A DNA stretch of 64,000 nt from Patescibacteria group bacterium UBA6220 (GTDB lineage Bacteria; Patescibacteriota; Minisyncoccia; Minisyncoccales; Minisyncoccaceae), in NCBI GenBank assembly GCA_002421745.1, contig DISC01000006.1, forward strand, positions 70,059-134,058, read 5' to 3'. Below, piece by piece: positions 1-8,014 of this stretch (position 1 is its first letter; every line of letters starts with the position of its first letter). Below the pieces are notes generated by a model. That model was given only the letters and a program-made list of their open reading frames with translations, made no database searches and was not told where the DNA came from. Made by a program: the position numbers and the translations under genes.

Positions 1-655
1 TATCAAGCATTCTGTCCGCCTCATCTAAAACAATTGTATTAAATCGACTGATATTTAAAGCGTGCCTATTGGTTAAATCTTTTATTCTGCCCGGAGTACC
101 AATAATAAAATTATAACTTCTTTTTAGGTCAGAAAATTGTTTACCAATACTAGTTCCTCCAATACAAGTTACAGAATACATCTTCAAACCCGTAGTAAAT
201 TCTTTGAATTCCTTTTCTATTTGTGTGGCCAATTCTCTAGTTGGAACAATTATAATTGTTTTACTTTCTCTATTTAGTATTGTCTTATTAATTGCTGGAA
301 TTAAAAATGCGGCAGTCTTACCTGTTCCGGTATTAGCTATTCCAACCACATCTTTACCATCCAAGATCACAGGAATTGTTTGGTCTTGAATTGGTGTTGG
401 TTCATTATAACCCTTACTTAAAATATTACCTTTTATTCGATTATCAATTTTAAAATCAATAAACTTATTAGTTGTCACGTAAACCTCTTCTTTTTCTATT
501 GAAACAGCTTTTGAAACAAATTTCGCAATATCAATATTCTTGCCTGAAAATTTGTTTTTTGACTTATTAAAAGGTTTTTTGAACCTGGAAAACGACGTAG
601 CGCCTCGACGCTCGCCAAATCTTGAGTTAGTGTTTTTTTTGAATTTCGTGTACAT
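1..655 (-). CDS. DEAD-box RNA helicase, N-terminal part (cut by window edge)
   Basis: The first 218 codons of an ATP-dependent RNA helicase, expected to remodel RNA duplexes in translation or RNA decay. After a basic, low-complexity N-terminus of about 75 residues come the Q motif (EPTPIQDQ, about residues 85-92), Walker A (ANTGTGKT, 107-114), a PTRELA-type motif Ia, and motif II (VLDEADRML), which sits at the window edge. The ATG at 653-655 is chosen because a good promoter lies just upstream and the basic extension is typical of DEAD-box proteins. The RecA-like second domain lies outside the window. The family call is secure; the subfamily cannot be read. Confidence 0.93.
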   Translation of the reverse strand, partial: MYTKFKKNTNSRFGERRGATSFSRFKKPFNKSKNKFSGKNIDIAKFVSKAVSIEKEEVYVTTNKFIDFKIDNRIKGNILSKGYNEPTPIQDQTIPVILDGKDVVGIANTGTGKTAAFLIPAINKTILNRESKTIIIVPTRELATQIEKEFKEFTTGLKMYSVTCIGGTSIGKQFSDLKRSYNFIIGTPGRIKDLTNRHALNISRFNTIVLDEADRMLD

Positions 656-733
656 AATTTTAATAAAAAAAAGCGATATCTCTAATTATATTAATACAGA
701 GACCCGCCTTTAAATATCTCAATATTTGAGATA

Positions 734-762
734 ACTATACTATACTTTATTTAATTTGTCAA
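734..762 (-). promoter_or_regulatory. Sigma-70-type promoter of the DEAD-box helicase
   Basis: On the minus strand, TTGACA (757-762) and TATAGT (734-739) are separated by 17 bases, close to the consensus. Transcription would start near 727, leaving a leader of about 70 bases before the helicase ATG. Confidence 0.7.
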
Positions 763-836
763 TCCTTGTTGACAATCGGTCTCGAACAATTGACATAAAA
801 AATGTATAATTACAGCATACTAAAAACTATAAAATT

Positions 837-1865
837 ATGAAACCAAAAATCATAGCCACCATTGGCCCCGAATCAGAAGATTATAAAATTATAAAATCTT
901 TAGCAATCAATGGAATGAATATTGCGAGAATAAATTTTTCACACGCAACCTATGAACAATGGCAAAAAATAAAATCCAATTTAGCGCGCATAGAAAAAGA
1001 AACTGGAATCCAAGTGAAAATGATGATGGATTTGCAGGGTCCACGAATTCGCATTGGAGAATTATTAAACCCAATAGAACTAAATACAGATGAAATTTAT
1101 GGCTTTGTTTATGGGTTGGAAAATGTTGAAAAAAAAGAAATACCAATAGATCATGCTGAATTATTTAAAGACGTAAAAGTCGGTGAACCTTTTTATCTAG
1201 CAAACGGGCTCATAGAACTAGAGATTGTTGAAATTAAAGATAAAAAAATATTTGCGCAAGTTAATCGAGGCGGATTATTACTCTCCCGAAAGGGAATAAA
1301 TATTCCAAAAACCAATCTTTCTGCTAATGTTTTAACTGAAAAAGATTTAAAAGATGCTAAATTCGGCATCTTAAATGGAGCTGATTATATTTGCCTATCT
1401 TTTGTGCAATCAGGAGAAGACATAAAAAAGCTTCGCGAAATCTTAAGAAGTAATACTCCTATTATCGCAAAAATAGAAAGAGCTAATGCCCTAAAAGATA
1501 TTGACGGTATTATAAAAAACTCTGATGGAATAATGGTAGCTAGAGGTGACTTGGGAATAGAAGTCCCCATTGAAGAACTACCCATATTACAAAAAGAACT
1601 TATTCGCCACGCTCACTGGTACAAAAAACCAGCTATTGTAGCAACAGAAATGTTAATTTCAATGTTAAATCACCCGCACCCAACTCGCGCCGAGGTAGCC
1701 GATATCGCTAACGCTATCTTTGATAAAGCTGATGCGGTAATGCTTTCCGATGAAACCGCCTCGGGAAATTATCCAATCGAATCAGTTGAAATTATGAAAA
1801 AAATAGTACAAAGAGCTGATGAATATTTCAACAATGTTAATTATTTAGAAAACTACCACGGATAA
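837..1865 (+). CDS. pyk: Pyruvate kinase, short form lacking the C-terminal domain
   Basis: Transfers phosphate from phosphoenolpyruvate to ADP, the last step of glycolysis in the cytoplasm. Visible are the substrate loop RINFSHA (31-37), DLQGPRIRIGE (65-75), a B domain at about 75-165, the catalytic lysine in IIAKIERANAL (K212), the metal-binding GDLG (237-240) and the TRAEVADIANAIFD signature. At 342 residues it stops just after the barrel; usual enzymes have about 470 and a C-terminal regulatory and interface domain, absent here. The usual ATQML is ATEML, and LSGETA is LSDETA. A TATAAT at 805-810 is a possible -10. The reading frame is intact, so this is a short form, not a broken gene. 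Confidence 0.93.
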   Translation: MKPKIIATIGPESEDYKIIKSLAINGMNIARINFSHATYEQWQKIKSNLARIEKETGIQVKMMMDLQGPRIRIGELLNPIELNTDEIYGFVYGLENVEKKEIPIDHAELFKDVKVGEPFYLANGLIELEIVEIKDKKIFAQVNRGGLLLSRKGINIPKTNLSANVLTEKDLKDAKFGILNGADYICLSFVQSGEDIKKLREILRSNTPIIAKIERANALKDIDGIIKNSDGIMVARGDLGIEVPIEELPILQKELIRHAHWYKKPAIVATEMLISMLNHPHPTRAEVADIANAIFDKADAVMLSDETASGNYPIESVEIMKKIVQRADEYFNNVNYLENYHG

Positions 1866-1886
1866 TTCACCTGTTTACAAATCAAT

Positions 1887-1914
1887 TTAACATCAAATAA
1901 AGTTATGGTAAAAT
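1887..1914 (+). promoter_or_regulatory. Promoter of the DUF378 gene
   Basis: TTAACA (1887-1892) and TAAAAT (1909-1914) are 16 bases apart, with TGG directly before the -10 making an extended -10. It sits in the gap between pyruvate kinase and the DUF378 gene. Confidence 0.6.
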
Positions 1915-1957
1915 ATACATACAAAGGTCGGAGAGCAAATTATATAATATTAATAAA

Positions 1958-2164
1958 ATGAACGAATTAAATTGGTTAGACTGGATAGTTTTTATTTTGG
2001 TTATTGTTGGTGGACTAAACTGGGCACTAGTTGGTATATTCAACTTTGACCTAGTTGCTGCCATTTTTATGCCTCTATCTCTTCTATCCAGGGTCGTTTA
2101 CGTTTTAGTTGGTATTGCTGCTGTTTATTTAGCTGTAATTTCTCCAAGCTTAACAAAAAAATAA
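1958..2164 (+). CDS. DUF378 family small membrane protein
   Basis: A 68-residue protein with two membrane helices (about 8-30 and 42-62). The GGLNWALVGIFNFDLV stretch in the first helix and loop is the DUF378 (YuzA-like) hallmark, and the length is normal for the family. Function is unknown. It is the last plus-strand gene before a long minus-strand block and ends at a shared hairpin terminator. Confidence 0.85.
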   Translation: MNELNWLDWIVFILVIVGGLNWALVGIFNFDLVAAIFMPLSLLSRVVYVLVGIAAVYLAVISPSLTKK

Positions 2165-2181
2165 TCAGCATTCTCAAAAAA

Positions 2182-2208
2182 AACACGAGGAATTATTCTC
2201 GTGTTTTT
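2182..2208. terminator. Bidirectional terminator between convergent genes
   Basis: Stem AACACGAG (2182-2189) pairs with CTCGTGTT (2198-2205). It is preceded by an A-run and followed by T residues, so it can stop transcripts from both the DUF378 gene and the minus-strand gene ending at 2225. Confidence 0.8.
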
Positions 2209-2224
2209 ATTTTATCAATATTTT

Positions 2225-2656
2225 TTATTGTACTGGAGTTAAAGAATTTTTTGAGCTTTTTTCTTCTAATGATCTTAATTGAATCAACTGAGCTATAACA
2301 CTCCCATCTTGACTATTGGTTCCGGAAACAGAAACCGTACTGCCAATCTCTAAATCATTTATTGTACCGGCAGCTGCTTTATTTATTTGGACATTATCAG
2401 AAAGAAAAATTATTTTTGAACTACCATCAATAAGTTTAACTGTAATACTTTTATCATCTTTTGCTATTATATCACCAGCAATAAGACCACCCTTATTTTG
2501 CACAGGATTAGATCCATTTTTTAATCCAATTTGTTGAAAATTTTGCCCCCTTTGCATTGATTTACTTGAGCCATATTTCATACCAACATAAAAAAATCCT
2601 GCAGAAAATAAAGCAAAAATAATTATTAACCCGATCACAGATGATATTTTTTTCAT
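2225..2656 (-). CDS. Membrane-anchored DUF5666-like protein
   Basis: 143 residues with an N-terminal membrane helix (about 7-27), a short linker, and a small beta domain (about 57-130) of the pattern 'GDIIAKDDKSITVKL...V..GTN..DGSVIAQ', resembling DUF5666/OB-like domains. It lies downstream of the MacB-type permease, the last gene of the exporter operon, and is probably displayed outside the membrane. It has a paralogue at 6432-6935 in the same operon. The specific role is unknown. Confidence 0.6.
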   Translation of the reverse strand: MKKISSVIGLIIIFALFSAGFFYVGMKYGSSKSMQRGQNFQQIGLKNGSNPVQNKGGLIAGDIIAKDDKSITVKLIDGSSKIIFLSDNVQINKAAAGTINDLEIGSTVSVSGTNSQDGSVIAQLIQLRSLEEKSSKNSLTPVQ

Positions 2657-2678
2657 ATTTTTTATTTTTTATTATTTA

Positions 2679-3899
2679 TTATTCATATCTTAATGCTTCA
2701 ATTGGATTAAGTTTAGACGCACGTTGCGCTGGATAATACCCAAAAATAATTCCAATTAAAGCCGAAACGCCAAATGCTAAAAAAATTGACCAGGGCGCTA
2801 CTTTTACAGCTGTTCCACCAAACTGTCCAACAATCCAAGAGACCAAGCAGCCCAAAATAACACCCACGATTCCACCAATAAAAGTTAAAGCAATTGCTTC
2901 TCCTAAAAATTGTACATTAATATTTTTCTTTTTAGCTCCAATCGCTTTACGTAAACCTATTTCTTTAGTTCTCTCAGTTACTGTTGTTAACATCATATTC
3001 ATAATACCAATACCTCCAACAATCAAAGAAATAGAAGCCACAGACCCCAATAAAAGAGTAAAAGTATCTGCTACTGAAGTGGCAGTTTCTGCAATATCAG
3101 CTTGATTGGTAGTAGTAAAATCAGCATTAACAGCTTCGGAAATGTTATGACGGGCTAAAAGTAAGCCTGTTATATCTTCTTGTAAAATATCCATTGATTC
3201 CGCATTAATAGCAGAAACATAAATACTGCTTACATATTTACTACCTGATAAATATTGCTGATCTGTAGTAATGGGAATAAAAACCATATTGTCTTGACTA
3301 TTCATAGTATTTCCACCCTTTGCAGTAGTAATCCCGATTACTTTAAATTCTATTCCATTAATCCTGATCGTCTGACCTATTGCATCTACATCTACACCAA
3401 ACAAATCATCTCTAACTGTAGGGCCCAAAACGATTACTTTTGATTTATTCTTTTTATCTTGTTCAGAAAGAAAAGATCCTTGAGAAATTTGTACATTTCT
3501 TACAGTTAAATATTCTGCTACTGTGCCAACTACCGAAACATTAGTATTAGTTCCCTTAGCAATTACTTGTCGTCTCGAAGAAACTTCTGGCTCTACTGAC
3601 TGAACTAAAGATAATTCATTAATAGCTGTAGCATCATCAATTGTAAGATTTTGGGCCATTCCCCTTCCACCGCTAACAGAAATACCAACCCCTTTCTGTG
3701 CTCCCGGACTAACCACAATCAAATTAGATCCCAAAGATTGAATTCTAGACTGAATACTGCTTTGAGATCCTTGACCTATCGCAATCATAGCAATAACCGA
3801 TCCAATACCAATAACAATACCTAAAATTGTAAGAAAAGATCTGGCTTTATTGGCAAACAAAGCAAAAACTATTTCTTCTATTAAATCTTGAACTTTCAT
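2679..3899 (-). CDS. MacB-type ABC transporter permease (FtsX fold)
   Basis: 406 residues: first membrane helix at about 20-42 (SFLTILGIVIGIGSVIAMI), a large extracytoplasmic MacB-PCD domain (about 45-270), then three helices near the C-terminus and the typical ending PAQRASKLNPIEALRYE. The TERTKEIGLRKAIGA coupling helix is clear. With the ATPase directly upstream and the MacA-like adaptor before it, it should form a tripartite-like exporter or mechanotransmission pump. The substrate cannot be read; peptides, lipids or antibiotics are the family's usual range. Confidence 0.93.
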   Translation of the reverse strand: MKVQDLIEEIVFALFANKARSFLTILGIVIGIGSVIAMIAIGQGSQSSIQSRIQSLGSNLIVVSPGAQKGVGISVSGGRGMAQNLTIDDATAINELSLVQSVEPEVSSRRQVIAKGTNTNVSVVGTVAEYLTVRNVQISQGSFLSEQDKKNKSKVIVLGPTVRDDLFGVDVDAIGQTIRINGIEFKVIGITTAKGGNTMNSQDNMVFIPITTDQQYLSGSKYVSSIYVSAINAESMDILQEDITGLLLARHNISEAVNADFTTTNQADIAETATSVADTFTLLLGSVASISLIVGGIGIMNMMLTTVTERTKEIGLRKAIGAKKKNINVQFLGEAIALTFIGGIVGVILGCLVSWIVGQFGGTAVKVAPWSIFLAFGVSALIGIIFGYYPAQRASKLNPIEALRYE

Positions 3900-3908
3900 A
3901 ATTTTAAT

Positions 3909-4604
3909 TTATTTTTTTTGTTTTAAACCATTATAATCTTCAACAATCAAACCATCTTTAATAGAAATAACTCTATCTGCGTGTTCTGCCACTTCTCGCT
4001 CATGCGTAATTAAAATTATTGTATGATGCTGGTTTCGATTTAAATCGGTAAAGGTTTTTAATACAATTTCTCCTGTTTTTGAATCCAAGTTTCCTGTTGG
4101 CTCATCAGCTAAAATTAATGATGGATTATTAACAAGAGCTCTAGCAATAGCCACTCTTTGCATTTGTCCTCCCGACAATTGATTACTTAAATGATCATAC
4201 AAGCCATCGTCTAATCCTGCATTTTTTAAAGCTGCCCTAGCCATAACTTCTCTTTTTATTTTAGAAACATCTGCATAAACCAACGGAACACTAACATTAC
4301 GCAATACCGTAGCTCGGGGCAATAAATTAAATGTTTGAAAAACAAAACCTATTTTTTTATTTCTAATATCTGCCAATTCATCATCCGACATTTTGGAAAC
4401 ATTTTTTCCATCTAAAAAATAATCTCCTCCAGTAGGAACATCTAAAGCTCCTATAATATTCATTAATGTTGACTTTCCAGAACCAGATGGTCCGGTAATA
4501 GCTACAAATTCTCCGTCTTTAATAGTAATAGAAATACCCCTTAAAACAGATGTAACTCCCGCACTGGTAATATATTCTTTAGTTATATTTTTAAGTTCAA
4601 TCAT
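3909..4604 (-). CDS. ABC transporter ATPase, MacB/LolD type
   Basis: 231 residues, the usual length. Walker A GPSGSGKST (about 39-47), Q-loop FVFQTFNLLP, ABC signature LSGGQMQRVAIARAL (about 143-157), Walker B LILADEPTGNLDS and the switch histidine in ILITHE are all present. It powers the permease encoded nine bases downstream, in one operon with the adaptor at 4620-6425. Confidence 0.95.
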   Translation of the reverse strand: MIELKNITKEYITSAGVTSVLRGISITIKDGEFVAITGPSGSGKSTLMNIIGALDVPTGGDYFLDGKNVSKMSDDELADIRNKKIGFVFQTFNLLPRATVLRNVSVPLVYADVSKIKREVMARAALKNAGLDDGLYDHLSNQLSGGQMQRVAIARALVNNPSLILADEPTGNLDSKTGEIVLKTFTDLNRNQHHTIILITHEREVAEHADRVISIKDGLIVEDYNGLKQKK

Positions 4605-4619
4605 AAATTAATTTTTAAA

Positions 4620-6425
4620 CTAATTAGGAGGACCGCCCAATCCTTGCATCATCATATTTGCCCCATTACTTCTAGTAGTATTTGATGTGGTCGAAGTTGA
4701 TGCTTTTGTAGAATTAGAAACACCAGAAAGAATACTGGAAATGACTTGATCTCCTTCTGATAAACCGGTAAGTATTTCTGTAAAATAATCATTGGCAGAG
4801 CCTATTTCTACGGTTTTATTAATGGGTGCATCAATTAAAGAAACTCCTTTGCTAACATCTAAAAGATTTTCATCAATTGTTGTTACTGGAACCTCGACAT
4901 AATAGGAATTATTAATAGACTTTATCGCTGAATTAGGAACTAATAATGCGCCTGTTTTCACTTCAGTAATTATATTAACAGAAGCGCTCATTCCAGGCTT
5001 TACCAAGCTAGCATCATCCTCAAAACTAATTTCGACATTATAATTAACTACCCCCGAAGATACGGTTCCAATTGCATCAACCTGTGTTACTTTTCCAGTC
5101 AAACTAACATCCTCAAGTGCATCAAAAGTTAAAGTTGCCGCATTTCCTACTATAATTTTTGAAATATCAACCTCATTTAAAGAAACACTAACTATTTTTC
5201 CTTTTGAAATAAAAGTTGCAAGCGAGGCGCCAGAAGAAACAGAGTCTCCTTTGGAAACATTAATCTTGGCAACCGTTCCAGAAAAAGGAGCTGTAATATA
5301 ATAATTGTTTAAATTTTTTTGAGCAGACAATAATGAGTTATATTTTTGATTTACGGATAATTCTTGTGATTTAATATTAAGCTCCGTAGCTCCGGCTCTA
5401 ATCTTATCCAAAGAAATTTGTTTTTCTATAATAGTTCTATCCGTACTCTCATATGATTTTTTGTAATTAGTGATCGATTGTTTGATTGAAAGCAAAGAAG
5501 AAAAAAGGCTATTAGTCTTACTTATATAAGTACTCAATGTTGTAAGTTGAGTATCAGCTATTAAATTATATGTCAAATTTCTTTTAATTAGCTCATCTTT
5601 ATAAAATTGAACTAAATTGTTGGAGCTTTTTACTGCTTCTGCAATGAACATAGTAGTATTATATGTTTGATCAATTAAAACATCTATATCATCAACAGGA
5701 GAATCCCTATTTGTCTTTTTGTAATCATTAAAATTTTTATCATAGGCCTCTCTTGCGATCAAATATTTAGCATAAGCATCATCTTTATAATTTAAGGCAT
5801 TTTCGTCGTAACTTTTTATGCTATCAATATAATAATCTGCATTTCCCTGATTAGAAATAATCGCATGACCATAAAGAATATTATTTAATCCTGTTATAAT
5901 ACTTGGTAAATCCAAAAATGCATTGGAAACAGAAGTAAATCCATCCGAATAAGCCTTTTTCAGATTACTTTCCGCATCTTCTTTAGATTGTTGAGCATTA
6001 ATTAAAGAATTCTCTGCTTGCAAAATTGTTAATTCATCAGCCGGAGCTTTTAATTCCTCCAAAGACAACATTGCCAGATCATAACTAGATTGAGCATCTT
6101 TAATCGCTTGCTCGGCATCTGTTGAATCTATTTTTAATAAAAGTTTTCCATCTCCAACTTCTTGTCCAACTGTAACACCAACATAGGTAATCTCCCCAGA
6201 AACCTTAGCATTAATAGTTGCCTCATTCGAAGTCGCCACCTGTCCCGTACCAGAAACAGAACTTATTAAAACCCCCTTAGTTACAGACGAAACCACATAT
6301 TTAGAATCAACTTGCTGCTTACTTATTGAACTAAAAACAAACCATCCAGAAAAAACCAATACCACAATCGCAACAGAAGAAACTATTTTATGCGCAAAGA
6401 TAAATTTAACTATTTTTTTAAACAT
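4620..6425 (-). CDS. MacA/HlyD-type efflux adaptor protein
   Basis: 601 residues, longer than the usual 350-450. An N-terminal membrane helix (about 10-32) is followed by a first lipoyl half (SGEITYVGVTVGQEVGDGKLL), a long alpha-helical hairpin insertion (about 105-370) that accounts for the extra length, the second lipoyl half (TAPFSGTVAKINVSKGDSV), a beta-barrel and a membrane-proximal domain. A Ser/Thr/Asn-rich tail ends in MMMQGLGGPPN. It should couple the MacB-like pump to the cell envelope. In a cell with a single membrane it cannot contact an outer-membrane channel, so its role there is unclear. Confidence 0.88.
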   Translation of the reverse strand: MFKKIVKFIFAHKIVSSVAIVVLVFSGWFVFSSISKQQVDSKYVVSSVTKGVLISSVSGTGQVATSNEATINAKVSGEITYVGVTVGQEVGDGKLLLKIDSTDAEQAIKDAQSSYDLAMLSLEELKAPADELTILQAENSLINAQQSKEDAESNLKKAYSDGFTSVSNAFLDLPSIITGLNNILYGHAIISNQGNADYYIDSIKSYDENALNYKDDAYAKYLIAREAYDKNFNDYKKTNRDSPVDDIDVLIDQTYNTTMFIAEAVKSSNNLVQFYKDELIKRNLTYNLIADTQLTTLSTYISKTNSLFSSLLSIKQSITNYKKSYESTDRTIIEKQISLDKIRAGATELNIKSQELSVNQKYNSLLSAQKNLNNYYITAPFSGTVAKINVSKGDSVSSGASLATFISKGKIVSVSLNEVDISKIIVGNAATLTFDALEDVSLTGKVTQVDAIGTVSSGVVNYNVEISFEDDASLVKPGMSASVNIITEVKTGALLVPNSAIKSINNSYYVEVPVTTIDENLLDVSKGVSLIDAPINKTVEIGSANDYFTEILTGLSEGDQVISSILSGVSNSTKASTSTTSNTTRSNGANMMMQGLGGPPN

Positions 6426-6431
6426 ATTTTT

Positions 6432-6935
6432 TTAATTAATTCCTTGTTTTAAAAAGGGACGAAAAGAATTCTTTGTATTTGTAGGAGGTGGCGGTAAAAT
6501 CCTAAGAAGCTTTGCTGATATTTGCCCACTATCATCAGGCTCACCTATAACAACAATCCAATTACCCTCTTTAAGATCATTCAACTCCAAATTTTGTTTT
6601 AAATTTTTAATTACTGTTTCATCATTAATGACAACTACTTTCTCTGTCTCGTGACGATCTTTTATTACAACACTAGATCCATCAATTTTTATAATTTGCC
6701 CCATAACCCCATGAGCATCCATAAAATCATCAGGTCCCATCATATTATTAGGAAAATCTTTTGCTGGTCCAGCAAAATTACGATAATAATTTTCTCCCCA
6801 TTTATAAGAAAAATTAGCTTCTTTAAAACCGACCATCATACCTAATCGAAAAACCAACAAAAGGACAATTAAAGCAACTACTAAAAGAATAATCGCATTA
6901 AAAGTTTTTGATTGAAAAAATTTATTAAAATCCAT
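6432..6935 (-). CDS. Membrane-anchored DUF5666-like protein of the exporter operon
   Basis: 167 residues. N-terminal helix (about 12-34), a linker with aromatic and DD-rich residues, then a small beta domain (about 75-147) of the form 'GVMGQIIKIDGSSVVIKDR...GNWIVVIGEPDDSGQISAKLLRI' similar to DUF5666. The start overlaps the end of the preceding gene by 11 bases, implying translational coupling. Same type of anchored domain as 2225-2656. Probably an accessory of the exporter. Confidence 0.6.
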   Translation of the reverse strand: MDFNKFFQSKTFNAIILLVVALIVLLLVFRLGMMVGFKEANFSYKWGENYYRNFAGPAKDFPNNMMGPDDFMDAHGVMGQIIKIDGSSVVIKDRHETEKVVVINDETVIKNLKQNLELNDLKEGNWIVVIGEPDDSGQISAKLLRILPPPPTNTKNSFRPFLKQGIN

Positions 6936-7332
6936 ATTGATTAGCTTTAATTATATTTATAACTTTCACATCTCTGCTGATAAGTTTAGTCAATTGCAAT
7001 AACAAAAGAACAATTCCCAAGAAAAATATTGCTTCTATAATTGGAAAAGACTCTAAAAGAGTTAAGAAAAAATTTTGCCAATAATTAAGCACAATCATTG
7101 AATCGGAAAAAATTAAAGAAAAAAAATCTCCGAAACCTGAGGTAATCATTGCCTTTCTGACAAAATCAAAAGAAAAAACCAAACCAATTGATGAGCCCAA
7201 AATCGCGCAAGAAAAAATAAAAATTCTACGCTTTAAAAGTATTATTCTTTCTTCCGCTTCTATTCGATTTAATACTTTTATAAAAAGCCCTGCTGGTGGC
7301 TCAATGTCTGATTTTTTCCAATCTTTTTCCAT
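6925..7332 (-). CDS. Small membrane protein after the ECF sigma gene, possible anti-sigma factor
   Basis: Read from the ATG at 7330-7332 (135 residues): short acidic/basic cytoplasmic head (MEKDWKKSDIEPPAGLFIKVLNRIEAEER), then helices at about 34-55 and 80-115. A longer reading would begin inside the terminator hairpin, so the internal ATG is preferred. Its position directly after a sigma factor and its single-pass or double-pass topology suggest an anti-sigma role. The HxxxCxxC zinc motif of classical anti-sigma factors is missing, so this is inference only. Confidence 0.5.
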   Translation of the reverse strand: MEKDWKKSDIEPPAGLFIKVLNRIEAEERIILLKRRIFIFSCAILGSSIGLVFSFDFVRKAMITSGFGDFFSLIFSDSMIVLNYWQNFFLTLLESFPIIEAIFFLGIVLLLLQLTKLISRDVKVINIIKANQYGF

Positions 7333-7370
7333 ACCTATACATACGCAAAATAAGCCACAATAGGTGCAAA

Positions 7371-7394
7371 AAAACACCCGAGATTGGGTGTTTT
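7371..7394 (-). terminator. Terminator overlapping the stop codon of the sigma factor gene
   Basis: On the minus strand AAAACACCC (7386-7394) pairs with GGGTGTTTT (7371-7379), followed by a T-run. The sigma gene's stop codon lies inside the hairpin. It may partly separate the sigma gene from the exporter operon downstream. Confidence 0.75.
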
Positions 7395-7965
7395 AAGAAA
7401 ATTGTGGTTCAATTAATATTTTTCTAAGCTCTATTAATCCCCGCCTATATCGACTTTTTACTGTATTTAATTGTTCTCCTAAATTTTTTGAAATCTCCCG
7501 AAAAGTTAATTGTTCTTTGTATCGCATCAAAACCACATCGCGATATTTTGGGGATAATTGATTAATCGCCACCACTAACCTCTGCGCAAAATCTTTTTTT
7601 TCAAAAACTTCTAATGGCAAGGGATTTAAATCCGTTAAGGTTTCTATTATCACATTATTCCCATTAACGTCTTCGAATCTAGAAAAAGGAATTGTTTTTT
7701 TCTTTCGAAAAAAATCTATCATTGTATTTCTCGCCACTTGATATATCCATGCTTTAAACTTCTTCTCACGATCAAATTTTTTAATATTTTTCCAAATTTT
7801 TACAAATGTTTCTTGTGTGATATCTTCCGCATCATGAGAATTGTTTACATATTTATAAACAAAATTATAAATTGGCTTAAGGTAACGCGAAATCAAAATC
7901 TCTAAAGCTTTTTTATCGCCCTTTAAATATACTTCAACTAATTGTTCGTCTGTTAAATCTTGCAT
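7393..7965 (-). CDS. ECF-type RNA polymerase sigma factor
   Basis: 190 residues from the ATG at 7963-7965; the longer reading starts at TTG (7989) and adds eight residues. Region 2 (about 15-80) has ISRYLKPIYNFVYKYV, DAEDITQETFVKIWKNI and FKAWIYQVARN. Region 4 (about 120-175) has LSPKYRDVVLMRYKEQLTFREISKNLGE and the recognition helix NTVKSRYRRGL. It would direct polymerase to a small regulon. Its neighbours, a histidine kinase upstream and an exporter downstream, suggest an envelope stress circuit. Confidence 0.93.
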   Translation of the reverse strand: MQDLTDEQLVEVYLKGDKKALEILISRYLKPIYNFVYKYVNNSHDAEDITQETFVKIWKNIKKFDREKKFKAWIYQVARNTMIDFFRKKKTIPFSRFEDVNGNNVIIETLTDLNPLPLEVFEKKDFAQRLVVAINQLSPKYRDVVLMRYKEQLTFREISKNLGEQLNTVKSRYRRGLIELRKILIEPQFS

Positions 7966-8014
7966 ATTGTAATGAGCATTATAAACCAACCTATCTATTT
8001 AATCAATATCATTA

